DNA from: Balanoglossus misakiensis
Lineage: Eukaryota > Hemichordata
DNA length: 64,000 nt
Direction: 5' to 3'
Assembly: GCA_040954595.2 (NCBI GenBank)
Contig: CM082583.2
Location: 4,278,001-4,342,000, forward strand
Below are positions 11,601 to 25,256 of the stretch, piece by piece. Each line of letters starts with the position of its first letter. Position 1 is the stretch's first letter. The translations under genes were made by a program, and so were the position numbers. A model generated the notes under the pieces. The model was given only the letters and a program-made list of their open reading frames with translations, was not told the origin of the DNA and made no database searches.

Positions 11601-14083
11601 TAATCATATGTGAGTGACCGACAGTGTAGGTTATCACCATGGCGACCATGTTGTTCTTGCAACAAATCTACCAGGCACCTGCTCCCAGATCACAATTTAT
11701 TTTCAGAATTTTTATTTCAAATTTAACTGAAATAACATTTCAAATGAAGTTCAAATCAATATTAATGTATTGTGTATTTTTTTCTTCATTTTAGCGGTGA
11801 CAAAGAAAGCATATGCAATAAATTACAAGAATGGCGCATCAACTATGACGACTTGGAATTCAGCCAACGTTTGAAGCAAGGGAAAAATACAACTATTTAC
11901 AGGTATGGAACCAAACCCTGAACAATACTTTTGTTGACAACCCGGATGTTTTGCAGCGTTTTATTTTTTTCGTTTTCAGCATTTTTGGGGTAGCCATGCT
12001 ACAATAACCTTCAAATTTATTCACTGTGTGTTGACTGTATTAACCAAGGGCGGCTTTGTTTTGTATTTGCAGAGGCCGTTGGCATGGCGATGTCATCATC
12101 CACACCTACGAAAGCAGAAGGAGCTTTGATGAGTTCCTCGATGAGGTTGCGGTGTTGAGTCGCATCCGACACGAGAACATTGAACTCTTCATGGGTGTCT
12201 CCCTGGAACCACTCAAAATGGCGGTTGTTACCAGGTAAATGAGCAGAAATAATTTTCAGTTCAGTTTGCAGGCTTTACTGTAAAATCAAAACAATGGATG
12301 TGAGCCTTTTTCCTGTGCTTGTAAAGAAATAACTTAGTCAAGGAACTGAAAAAAATATTTTCCATTGCTTGATTTGACTTCTCTAACTCATATCTCTTTC
12401 ATTTTTATTGCAGTGAACATAAAGGACTATCTCTATTTGAACATGTTCACATGAAATGCGAGAGGATGTTTGTTGGAAGTAAAATCCACGTTGCACGACA
12501 GATAGCTCAGGTAAGCAACGCCCCATATTTCCTCTTTCATGGCCATTTGATCGGCCCAAACCACTAGCAAACAAATGAAGACTTGTTCATATTTCACCGC
12601 CTTTGCGACGGTCAGTTTGAAAAACCTCCAAAACTAATCTCATCTTGTCACTCTTGCAGGGTATGGGATATCTCCACGCGATGGGGGTTCATGTTGGCAG
12701 TAAACTCAACTCCAGAAATATATTCTTGGAGAGCAAAGTGAAACTGTGTCTGCTTGGCTTTGATGTAGTCGAACAAGAACCTGACAGGTAAGATCATAAA
12801 CATTAAATTTCTATATCTGCATTTCAATATGTAAGCATCGTTTAGTTTGATTTGTACAATACATCATCGCATGTGCCCTTGTTTGATAACAATTTCACTA
12901 TTTTCGTCCCACAGAGATGATACAGTGTCTTTACCAAGGGGCCACCTTACATATATGGCGCCAGAAGTCATGCGTACGATGCGGGTGGAAAACTCTGACA
13001 TTGTCAACGAGACTGCTTATAATACAACAACTGACAGTTATGCTTTTGGGTAAGTGTACTGTACCGGAATTGCATTGATATAACAAACACTGTGAAATAT
13101 AAACTGTTTCATGGTGGTTTTATATGAATTCATTTTTACAAATTTCCAGCACTTTCTGATAGTTCATACTAAAATTACCTGCTAAGTTAGTCAGTTCAGA
13201 AAAGAAAAAGAATTCCTAAACTATTCCAGTCTAATAGTGATTTTTCTTTTTTTTTCCCAACAGTACGGTGTTGTACGAATTATTTTCTGGAAGTTGGCCC
13301 TTCGAAGGAGAGCATCCTCATTGTGTTATGTGGAAAGTCTGCAATAGTGAGATGCCTTCATTGTCACAACTGGATATGCCGGTCAACATCAAGGGTATGA
13401 TCAACGACTGCTGGTCCGACGAACCACTGGACAGGCCCAGATTTACAGATATTGCCAAAGAACTGCAACATAACGTAAGTCCCATTTCACGTTTTCATAT
13501 TACCCATCTCAACTGAGTGATGTAAACGGTGAAATTTTGTCTTCTAGTGATAACAAATCAAATGCATATGAGTGCATCTCCTTGACAGCTGGCAAATCGA
13601 CAGACTACATTTGCAATCCTTAATTGTTTGTGAGCATCATTTGCAATGCAAATTAAACTGTTTGAATGTTAATGACAATTATGCGAGACGTGAATGCACA
13701 GTGGTCAAGGCCAGTGATTTGTTGCTGAAATGTAGTGTTGCAAACGAGTCAAGGTAATCCAGGGTATGGGGATAATTGCATTGTCAATGAGCAGGCATTT
13801 GCCAGCGTTAGGGTAATTTGAAGGTTATCCAGGGACCTGTTCGCGCTTTTTTTCCATGAAGATGCGAATGACAGTGATTTCGTGCGAATCCTACACTTTC
13901 TCGGGATTTGGCTTAATGAGGGTCGCAAGTTCATTCCATTGGATATTCATACATTCTTTCCATCTTTCATTCCAACAGGTGTCGTTGCACAAGAAACACA
14001 GTCAGTCGAACCCCGAGAACATGAACAGACTGGGACGGTCCTCTCTCTCCAGTCCTACACATCTACGAGGCCAATGGAGATAA
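8692..14083 (+). CDS. KSR: Kinase suppressor of Ras-like pseudokinase with C1 domain
   Basis: KSR proteins scaffold RAF, MEK and ERK at the membrane. Exons read: 8692-8828, 8955-9041, 9368-9437 (or 9453), 9744 (or 9733)-10407, 10926-10995, 11795-11902, 12073-12234, 12414-12510, 12660-12787, 12915-13049, 13264-13474, 13979-14083; about 657 codons. The C1 domain has the KSR pattern (CDHCQKAMLF, LRCKDCRFKCHRKC). A Ser/Cys-rich linker follows, then a kinase domain with GRWHGDV, RHENIELFMG, GMGYLHAMG, YMAPEV, DSYAFGTVLYEL and DRPRF. Every catalytic position is changed: the beta-3 Lys segment reads VIIHTY, the HxD region HVGSKLNSRN and the DFG region LLGFDV. No CA1 domain was found. The start is uncertain: ATG 8692 is chosen, ATG 8599 is in frame, and an exon at 5695 is an alternative. 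The exon 3/4 junction is also unresolved. Confidence 0.8.
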
Positions 14084-14660
14084 GCTATCCAGTCCACCGC
14101 GACGACATCCCCACTACCCACTGGTGCTAATAATTAGGTGCTTGAAAAATCAACAAAACATTGGACAATATAGTTGATGGACCAACACCTAATCGAAAAA
14201 TATGTGCAATTGATTTCTGGATTTAAAAAAAGTACATTGGAGCAACCACATAATATCAACTATACAGAAGACTGTAAAATATCATTTTACGTTGAGTTGT
14301 GTTATATTATTGAGTTTCCAGTATATATGCTTTGAATCATAAGCAAAATGTTCCAGAATATCAGAACTTTTTACAAGGAACAAGTTTTACTCTATTTATA
14401 TGCAATTATTTTTGTACAAGATATTGCATTGTTACCATGGAGACCAATGTGTAAACATTTCCATGAAAAAAGCTTTAAGTCGCAAATAACTTTTACATAT
14501 TTATTTCCTTTTACGACCGCAGTGACCTCAATTCAGAGATATTTTCATAGTTTGACCTTTTCACTACGAGCGTAAAATCGTAAAATCGTAAACCTCAATA
14601 TTTTATGACTTCACAGTTGTTCTCCAAAGAGAATAAAAATAACTACTTGAAGTGATGTGC
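14084..14660 (+). other. Putative 3'UTR of the KSR-like gene
   Basis: AT-rich sequence follows the TAA at 14081-14083. The first good AATAAA hexamer is at 14632-14637, so cleavage near 14650-14660 would give a 3'UTR of roughly 570 nt. No competing gene is visible here. Confidence 0.4.
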
Positions 14661-15177
14661 CGACAGTGAACAGGTTTTAAAAGCCTTGTTTTTGGAATTG
14701 TGTCTGTAAGAGTTCAGCAAATATGTGTTTGCATGCACAGATAGAAATTAGCAAGTTCTGTAATGCAAACACATTGCAAGTGCATATCTGTTAAACTTTT
14801 TCATATCAGTCTTCCTAAAAGTGGATCTGCAATTCAAATGCCAGTAAGTTGCACAAAAGAAGCAAAAATTACTGGCGGTGTTTTTTTTTAATCCTACAAG
14901 TGCAATACTATGAGAACCAAACAGTATTACTGCAATACACTGAAACATGGCCATGGGCTCATGCAATAGTAGATTTTGATAGTACTATAAAAAACTGATA
15001 AGCTTAACGTAACTTTTTGTAAGAATCTGGATCAATTTTTTTACGAATGTCACCGTAAATCTCAACAGATGAATTCAATGAAATGGTATTTTTAAAAGTA
15101 TTTTTGACTTTTTATAAATCCTTGTCAATTTTCCTTGACAGATTGAACTGATACCTGGTGATGATCGAATCCAGGGT

Positions 15178-15310
15178 AACTCCATAGGAGAGTTAATCAT
15201 GGTTCAATGTCACCTTGATATTCAAGGTCAAGTCAAGGTCACGATTATATCCACTCCATAGGAGGCGTAATCGTTATTCAATGTCATCTTCTTGATATTC
15301 AAGTTGTGAT
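15178..15310. repeat. Diverged tandem duplication, period about 75 bp
   Basis: Two copies share CTCCATAGGAG, a GTAATC/TTAATC core, TTCAATGTCA and TTGATATTCAAG in the same order, at about 15178-15235 and 15253-15310. The AAGGTCAAGTCAAGGTCA segment between them resembles repeated nuclear-receptor half sites, but no function is claimed. Confidence 0.5.
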
Positions 15311-18300
15311 TTTAACCGTCACTAATCCTTAAAGATTGCTGTTTTCTCACTTTATGTGATGGATGGAATTTTTTCAATGGAATATGCACATTTTTTTATT
15401 TATAGAAGGTATCTTGATAAATTGACCGCAGTCACAAATATTGTGCGCTGTTCAAACTTTAAACAAAACAGGATCAATGTCCCTAAACATGCTTGAATTT
15501 GCAGTTTTCACCATCTTGCAAGAACTTGTCATATATTATTTATTTTAAAAACATGTAAATATTTCAGAGTACAAGTATTTCTGTATTCAAATCACCAGAT
15601 TGTTCAAGTTGCAAAAATAAAAAAAATGGAATTTGTTAAGACAACTTATATATTGGCATTTTTGGTCTTTTCTGTGCACAGCCAGTGGACAACTGGCGAG
15701 TACTAATGTTGTGTTACTATGGTAGCGCCTATACTTGAAAACTGATATGCAAGCTCATCTACTACAGAAATTACCATAAGCTTGCCGTTTGGACGTGTCG
15801 TGCGTTGAACATTTTGTTCGACTTTGACGTTGTTATCAGTGACTGCAAGCCACATCAACTCATTTCACACAGCTTACATTTTCGGTCAATTTTATCTGCT
15901 TTCTATAATAGGGGGAGTGTGACTCTCTGAAAGATAACTGCATAAAATTGATTAAATTCTAACAAATGGGAATAGTGTCTAGCTGTGAAGGCGACAAACT
16001 ATGGCCTGAAAACACTGATAAATACTTCCCTGGGTAATAAAAATTTAAGCATCCTTCATTTCCAAATGGCAAGTTGCTGTAGTATCTGTAGTAGTACGCT
16101 TAGCCGTAACATATTAACTCAGCAACGTCACAAGGCCCCTCTGTATATGCATCAATCTAGTGAGAATTTTGTCCAATTTTCTCTCCAGTTTTCTATCAAA
16201 TGAAGACCATGTTCTGGCAAACCATCCCTGAAGCTGAACATCAACTGCTCAAATTACCATGGCAACATACACTTCAACCTTTGCCCCCTTGCAAAATGCA
16301 CCCTAAACTATTCATTTTGGATGCCCGATCAATTTTCTGATATAATGTGTATACATTACTAAGCAATTGCATAGGGCAGCGGCCGTAGTTTTAAAATATT
16401 GTAGGCCAATTAAATTATAGATGTATTCAGCAACGTTTTTTGACTGCACAGTCAGATTTGCATCACTGTTAGTATCATTTTATTAGCTATAAAAGTCTTG
16501 TGACATCTCTTGACTCCATTAAAACAACAAGTAGTTGTCTCTGCATTCCTACAATTCTGCTGATGATGTTCAAGCTCGTGAGGTCGGCAGATTTTTTTTT
16601 TATTATCATTAGGCATACGTGACGATTGCTGTGGAATTCCTCGGAAGCACACTCAATGATGGATGCATCCTAATGGAATAGTGACAGACGACCCCCCGAG
16701 AAATGCAACAACTGAGATTTTTTGACAGAGAGTATTAATCGACAGGGGTCAGTGCCACATCACCAGGCAAATATACGACCTTGTCACAAGACTTCAGTGA
16801 AACAGCCACAGTAACTGGTGAAATATCCGACACAGGTCACAGATGGAAATAAATTGCCCATAATTACATATTTCACACACAATTGCATTGACTGCAAGTA
16901 ACCTTGTATGTGGAGTATATATATTTTATTCATGCCTCATAAAATTTCATCTAGAAGGCAGCGTTAATACTATTATGACAGTGTTCTATCTCTCAAAATC
17001 TTCAAATTCTTGCATTTTTTCATGCAATATTTGCATATGCCTGATAGTCAGACTGATATTCTTGGTTATGGTAGATTTAGTGATTTTTAATATCATTGCA
17101 AGCATTGGTGACAAAATCACATTTAGAAATGTTTATATGTTGGGATATAGCATTTGCAAACCATGAAGGTTTCACACTACAGCTAGCCTACCTGGTAATT
17201 ATATGAAGTTTCGGCAAAACTCTTTACTTTACACTCTGAAATTTCCATGCCCACACAGTACCATCACCATACCAAATTATATTGGTAACTTGGAGTTAGA
17301 CAGTGTTGCCTTGGACACTGCCGGCAACCAGACATACACGAACATTATTACATAAGAGTTGTACAAAAAGACAATTTGGATGCAGACGGATGAAACAAAT
17401 CCCTTTGTTAACAACTGTTCATTTTTTCCCTTAAAAAATTATATGCATGCTCACTGTTGCAATTAAAAGACGGCAATCAAATTTTCTCCCACAGAGGATG
17501 TTACAGGAGTGATGTTATTACAATCTCTGTTGCTGTCGGTTGGTTGGTCTATGGGCTAGTATAATTATAGTGCCCTCGTGGCTACATCCTCACTGTTTGC
17601 ATAATGCATGCTTATGGAACATTTACGTAGGGGACCAGGGTCATCTGAACTGCATGTGTGACTGAAATTTCTGTTTAAATTCATCAGCATTGTTTCCACT
17701 GTCCAGGGAGACCCTGCCAATCGATACATGGTATGTATATGCCAAAGTAAATTGGAAAAGTGATAAAAAGTAACGACACATTGTTTTCAATATCCATTGT
17801 AGCAGTTAATTACACTATGCGTCTGCGTTGACTTCTGTGTTGTACAGGACCCATACCCATATCCGGCAGATGGGACGAGATTAAGTTCATCATCAGCTGC
17901 ATTCACTCACCATAGCAAGGAGATGAAACAAATTAAATGCATGGTCAATTGGTCACTACAATTGGTTGACGGTTCGATCATGATTCACTGACCACTTGTT
18001 GGATTGGTCACTCAGAGAAACCACAGGAAGCTCGTTCTTCTTGTTTATTTAGTGAGTGATTATTTGTTTGTTTGTTTGTTTGTTTATGATTTGTATACCT
18101 AATAAACAATCAGCCAAGAGTTGTTTTATATTTATATGTCAATAAAATGCAGTGTTTGCTTGTTTATTTGTTTGTTTGTTTACATATATTCAACAAATAA
18201 TGATTTTATTGAAAGTGATACATAATAGAGTGATAGGAACTAATTGGACCATTTTTTATACAGTGTATTTGAAAGTTTACACTTAAAACACAAGTGTTAC

Positions 18301-20299
18301 CAGACACATGGCAAACTTTTGAGTATTGCAAGGTAATGGTAAACTTTAAACAGAAGTCTTAAAACCCCTAGCAACTAACATAAACTATATCGCAAAGATA
18401 TTTTACTACTTTAAGCGCAAACTCTAAATGCTTCAGTGAGAGCCTGAAGCAAGAGTGTATATATGCAAAACTGACTCCAACCTCCCAGAAAATATCTGCA
18501 TGCATGGGAATTAATCCCCCTCGGTAAACTCACCAATGTCATGACATTGGTGTGAAAATTACTGAATAAGACAAACACAACCAGCAGAATCTGCAATTGA
18601 GATTGTGAATAATAAAGTAACTGTGTCCTTCAGCCAAGCAATGAAGTAGATACATTTGTCCTTCAGACATTACATTAAAACTGCATAAATGCATATTATG
18701 CCTGGACATGCAATTTTTGACACTAGCTCTTTCATGTTACAGTGGACATTTTTTTTTGTTAAAATATACAAATGTGACATTTTTTTCCCCATGTAGTGGG
18801 AATTTTATGTGTGGGGGACATGGAAATGATTCTGAAAATATCTCCAATACAGCACAGTAATTTTATGTAATTTAGCAGAAGGAACCATCTAACATTGGAA
18901 ATTACTAAAACAAGATGATGTTCTATTAGACTTCAACCAGAGAGCCTTATTGCATCCACTATGCAATGTTTGTGGGTTTTTTAAAGGTACTATTACTATT
19001 ACTATATATAATGTTACTTTCTCTGATTTGGTGCAATGATTGTATATATTATAGACCATATTAATCCTTCCATATTTTTTTATGCCTGCCAATGACAAAA
19101 GCTATCGTATTGATTTTTTTTACAAGGTTGCAAATATCTTCAAAGCAGGCAGAATGCACGCAGGGCAGTTGTTCAAATGAGAATACACCAAAACATCATC
19201 ATCACCACATGTTGCCATTGTTAAACACCAGAAACTTTAAACGGAGAGAAACGAACTACACTTTAAGTGGATAAAAAGTGGGGGTTCATTGACTTTTTAT
19301 TTCATTATCTCAGGTTCAATAACGGTCATGTTCACTGCATGGTGATCCGCTCACTGATTATCAGCCCACAACACTGGGGTCTTTTCAATTGTGTGTAAAC
19401 ACATATTGTGCAGAATGCAGGCACTGCATCCACCTCTGCAAATTAAGTCACTTAATGGATGATATATATTATATACTCTCATGCCACCATGCATGCACTG
19501 TTGTTTTTCACCAAGTAGACTTTGAATTTCAATTCCGAATTGCAAACCTATATTGAGTGAATATTTGATGATGATGATGATGATGATGGGGGTGGTGGTG
19601 GTGAGGATGCCTGATGATGGTTGAGTTGGGGTTTCACAAAAGCAACATATTAGTTGCCTAGATACAAGCTCCAAGGAGCAAGGCCGGTGCTAAAATAAAC
19701 TATTCTAGTGAAACCATCAGCCATATGCTGCAGCCTTATAGTTCTCAGAAACATCAAAATCGTGATAACGATCGGTTTATTACTCTATTTTCATCAGAAT
19801 ATTACTTCTGAAATCTCACATGTTGATTATAAAGATATTTCCTCAAAGATTTTTGGTGGCATGCATGCAAAGTAAACTTCTTCAGCACTGCATGTGTGCA
19901 GTACATAGAAACACTTTCATCACCATGAACTTGGGTGCTGTTTTTGCCTTATAATAATAACTAAATGCAAATAATGAATGCAACTTAACAAAACTGCAGT
20001 GTAACTATAAGGATCAGGTTGATAAAAAATTCAGCATGAACTTCATTACAAATTATTGATTGTGAATATGGTAGAGAGAATGGACGGTTTCATTGCACAA
20101 TTTCGGTGGCAATACAATATTAATACAAGCTAATTACAAGCTAGTACTAAACTCGAGTTTACATGAAAAGAGAGAATTTTTTGCTTGGCATAATACCTAA
20201 CTCTGGTCCTTCCATTACAATGGTTGAAAAAGTGAGATTTAAAAAAATTCCTACAAATCACACTAAAAAGTTAAAAAAAATATAACTGCAGTACCACCT

Positions 20300-20376
20300 C
20301 CAATCTGATTAAAATCAGATGTAGGGAACGGCGACATGTTTTTTTTTATGCTGTCGCCTCATTTTAATCAGATTGT
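20300..20376. repeat. Inverted repeat with caatctgattaaaatcag arms
   Basis: The left arm contains CAATCTGATTAAAAT and the right arm its inverse, with inner complementary segments GCGACATG and TGTCGCC around a T-rich loop. The same 18-mer occurs at about 1896-1913, so this is a dispersed element rather than a private hairpin. Confidence 0.5.
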
Positions 20377-21619
20377 ACCACCTCAAAACCAGAAAAATTT
20401 CTGAGTAAAGTACATTGTACAGGTAAAAAAAAAATCAGAATTGAGTTTTCAAAGAGCAGACTACAGGGTGTTGTCCCACACAGTTCATTTCACTGATAAG
20501 TACAGCAATTCAAAACCCACCCACTCACTCACTGTAGCTGTTACAAAATGCCACAACATTGCTTCTATAAGATTCTGTTGAACTACAGGTTGGCCTAAAA
20601 ACCCAAGTAAATTTATCAATGATCAATAATTAATGCTGAATAATAAACTAGTTTAATGATATTATTTGATAATTATAACGCATGAGTGTTTAGTTCTGAC
20701 AGTGTATATATCTTTAAACTGCAAGAATGAGTTTTATATACAAGTTCATCATCCTTGTCGCTTTTTTGGGTTAAACTAATAAAAACTTGGATCTGGAACA
20801 TCCTGAAATATCCTGTCCCCACTTTCGAAAATTCATTCTCCTCTTGACAGAATTAAAATTGGATCATAATTGTAGGATAAAAATAAATACCTGTACCACC
20901 CACACATGACATACAGGAAATGTCACCCGTATTGAACAGACTTGTTTTCAAAAAATTAGATTTATGAGGCATCACATACGTGTGTCATTTAGATTTTGCT
21001 TCTCTCTGTCAGTGACGCCAGAAAATTGTTTGTCTTTCACGTCAGCACCGATTGTTCCACGCAAAAAGCTTTTTGTATTTTATACCAGTCTTTATTTATT
21101 CCACTTCTGATGAATAGAGAAAATATATCTATTCTACTAGACTATACTATAAGGTCTTTTTTCATACCATATGTAATTACATATTTACCATATCAATTAT
21201 GTATCATTTACAAATGTACATGATATAGTGTCTGCGTGTGCCACCATTCATGGGGAGGTCACCCTGTTTTGGAATTGGGTGATGGGGGGGGGGGGGGTCA
21301 CCTGCTTTTCCATCTTCAGTGAGGAGGAGGGGAGCAGACACTTTTTGATATCCACAAAATAGAATCCCCCCTTTATCCTCTCAGGTGAAATAGTCATAAA
21401 ACTGGATTATTCAGAAATGCAACACCTACTAATATGTATGGCAATTGTCAGTGAAGGACTCGACCTTGTGGGAAAAATCTAGTATGAAGATTTTGACTAT
21501 AAGTGTGCAGATGTGGACTTAAAGAAACATCTACCAAGGGTGTGGGATTCATTGCAAATCACAGAAACGTTTTATTCCATTAAATTATGTTCTATTATAT
21601 TATACAAGTATATTGATGG

Positions 21620-21905
21620 TGTAAATCACGCTATTTGATTGGTCGAGACACGACACGTGACCGTGATATATTAGCCATATACCACAGTCATATATCATAG
21701 TCAAAGAAAATGCCTTTTTAAAATGTTTTATGCAAAGTTTCAATATACTGGCATAATATAATAGCAATAAAACACCCCAGCCATGTTATACCACTCGATT
21801 TTGACCAGTTCAACTCCATATACGCACTCGCTATCGCTCGTGCGTATATGTCGTGAACTGGTCAAAATCTCGTGGTATACCATGGCTGGGGGTGCTTTAT
21901 TGCTT
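21620..21905. mobile_element. Foldback element with about 60-bp arms
   Basis: From 21764 to 21903 the DNA is one long imperfect palindrome: the left arm starts GCAATAAAACACCCC and the right arm ends with the near-inverse, and both arms carry ATTTTGACCAGTTC or its complement. The loop is about 15 bases, near 21826-21842. The left flank at 21636-21665 holds GATTGGTCGAGACACG followed by CACGTGACC, a module also present in the 58.9-kb repeat. The ORFs across this stretch are by-products of the palindrome. Confidence 0.65.
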
Positions 21906-24794
21906 AAACGAATCCCACATATGGATTTTAAATTGGAGAAATAGTCTTCTTTAACATTGACTTCTTGTTGCAATATTATTGACGTGTCACGCACAGCGAA
22001 CTGAGCATCGGGCAAAGTTGAATTAAATCCTAACAAAAAAATATACGTGCACAATAAAAATCCGTTATCTAGGTCTCATTCAATGGAACGACCTTCAAAA
22101 TCACACAGCATGCTAGAAAACACAACCCGGGATTGTTGTTTTTTTCTTCCCCTGCCCCCGCTAAAAGTCCACCCTAATTGGCATTCTGAAGAAAACAAAT
22201 CATGCCGTACACAAGAGATGACTATCTTCGGAAATTGATCTGATTTCTCCTGTGATTATACTCGACTCAAAATCTTGCTTGGATTGCACCCAGGTATATT
22301 ATGCTGGGTATTCTGTGTGGGTGTGTGATGCCACAGTGACTGATTTTGTTGATTTCCACGATCAGATACGACACCTACACACTGGATTACAGTGACCAAG
22401 ATGTCATAACCAGATCAATAAGCTTGGCTTACGTTCTGACGGAAAATGAAAAATCACAAATTGAAACTCTCATGAAATGTCAATGGCATTTATGTCTTTT
22501 AAATTGCCCTCTTTAACCCCGTAACTTCTATTAAAAATATCCTTCGTTTTATTTTACAGCTCTGATTTCAATCTCAAATGCAGTGTATTGCATGGTCAAT
22601 GGTATGATTACCAATGAATTTACATTGTACGTTATTGTGCTTATAATGGAAATCAACAGCACAACAAAAGAGGAAAATAGCATCAAGGGCACTGTGTGCC
22701 CATTTGATCAGCATTGACATCATAAAATAGCATGTATGGTACCGGTATATTTGGTTTAATTCATGATCAATTTCCAATGCTGTAGAGATGGGCGGCATCT
22801 TTAGCTTTGCTTGGTCTCTGCTGTTTGCCTTCTGTTGCTGTTGCCTCAATGAATGTTCTCAAAGTATTGCTTGGGAATGACTGTGTCGCCTATGGCAACA
22901 GGCAACACTGACAAAGCACCTCATGGACACACTGATGCATTCTGGGAAAGACAACACTTTAAAAAATATGCATTAACAATATTGAAATTGTTCCAACAAT
23001 TCTTCATGAAAATCATATCTAACATTAACACTGCCCACACTGCTTTTACGTCAATTCTACCAGAAGCGCAATCTGAATATTTTTATGCATGATTAGTACA
23101 TGAGTTTTTATGAATTCATGGCATTTGTGTACATTGTAAGATGTCATTGGCCGGTCACTGTATGTCTGACCTGCAGACGGCAACGCAGGCCAGTATCCAA
23201 GTCTTATGAAAAGCTGCCGCATTGTAGAAACTGGGTAACACGCAGCGCCATCAATACATCAATGGCTTTATACACCTGTTTGCATAGATTAGCCCACATA
23301 CAATGACGGAGGCTGTAGCATACGGCAGAGAAACAGCAAGATTAATTGGGTGAATGTTTATCATAAACTCGAACACCCACACACATAAAGGTAATCCAAG
23401 GTTTCCCATTAAAAACACCTTGCTTATTTTATCGCTTTCCAAGTTGTTCTGGTACAATCTGGTGTTGACGTGACGATTATCGGGTTTAAAATTGCGAACA
23501 AATACACTTTATTGAAGAATTTGACCTTTTAGCACATTTTGCTATAAACTAGTTCATTTTACAGAAGGGAATAAAATTCAACCGATGGCGAAAGCATTAA
23601 TTCTGAGGAAAAAACACACATTAGGCCGATGGAAAAATATATGTGGTTCCAATAACCCAACCTAGGGTAGGTTAAACCTGCTGGTCCTGAACTTTTATAG
23701 GTATGTCAATGGGGAAGTTTTAAAAAATGTAATTTTGGCAATAAATGTACTACAAAAAAGCAAAATCACACTAGACTTGGAATGACACGCCATCATCTAT
23801 AAACCAAGACATGTTCTGATAAATAAAAACTGACAAATAAACATGATTGTTTTCCTACCTACCTACCCTATTACTGAAACATTACCACACAATTATTTTT
23901 TGGCCTTAAGTTTTCCCAAATTTCATGTTGAAATTGCATTCGTAAGACAAACACATCTTTATACATAGCATGCCAATACTGTCATATTTTAAGATCAAAC
24001 TATTTAATTCTTTGAAATGATCATAATCAGGTGACTCGAATGTTGTTTTTTCTTCCCCATACATTGCAGTGAAAATTAACATGTGATGTCAACAAAAACA
24101 TGAGAATTACCCCCACAAGGTATATGTAATTGTCAATCACGGCCAAATCATTTCTTCCAGCCAGTCACGCATGACCTTTGACCCATGTCAATGCCCTTGT
24201 GACTTTTGATCGAGCTATGACCTCATTTGCCCCAGCTTGCAATGCCCTGTGAGTCAATTCACTTGTTGCATATACTTGCATAACCACCTGCTGATGAATT
24301 AATTAATATGCATGACTGCAGTGATATACCTGGATGGACCCCAGTTACTTGAACCCTGGTAACAATGATTTTAATTCAAAATGCATAGAAAGGTTTGTTT
24401 AGATAACTGTTTTCCTTTATTAACTGTTCTCTCCTATTCAAGTCTAGACATGATAAAATGCCAGCTCGGTCTGATATTGCTGAGAATCATATTCTCATAC
24501 ACCACATTTATGTTTGATGTACAGCTTACATATTTCAAATGCGCTCCATAAAAAAACAATCCATTTGTCCGTTTTCGTGACCATGAAATATTCTGAAGGC
24601 TGAATGAGATAATACTGACGTAATGGAATGTAAGGCTTGTGGAGCAGCTGGTGATGGTTTCATAATGGGGTCATTGTCCTTGCATGCTTTTCAATGAACT
24701 GTAACCTTTATTACAGATGCATGGTGTCAGGATAGTGAAAATGTATTTCACGTTTACCCATATGTTCTTTATAAACTCTTTATTCATGCATTTT

Positions 24795-25256
24795 TTAATT
24801 AATTAATTAATTAATTAATTAATTAATTAATTAATTAATTAATTAATTAATGTATGTATGTATGTATGTATGTATGTATGTATGTATGTATGTATGTATG
24901 TATGTATGTATGTATGTATGTATGTATGTATGTATGTATGTATGTATGTATGTATGTATGTATGTATGTATGTATGTATGTATGTATGTATGTATGTATG
25001 TATGTATGTATGTATGTATGTATGTATGTATGTATGTATGTATGTATGTATGTATGTATGTATGTATGTATGTATGTATGTATGTATGTATGTATGTATG
25101 TATGTATGTATGTATGTATGTATGTATGTATGTATGTATGTATGTATGTATGTATGTATGTATGTATGTATGTATGTATGTATGTATGTATGTATGTATG
25201 TATGTATGTATGTATGTATGTATCTGTCTACATATGGATGGATGGATGGATGGATT
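24795..25256. repeat. Compound microsatellite (TTAA)n-(TATG)n-(GGAT)n
   Basis: About 14 TTAA units (24795-24850) pass directly into about 93 uninterrupted TATG units (to about 25222), then after a 12-base break into GGAT units (25235-25254). Because the unit is four bases, every frame is open on both strands, producing artificial MYVC and YIHT repeat peptides that should not be annotated as genes. Confidence 0.95.

Noticed and set aside
15155-15200. GATCGAATCC resembling a tRNA B box
   Set aside because: No A box at the proper distance and no cloverleaf could be drawn; it is part of a tandem repeat.
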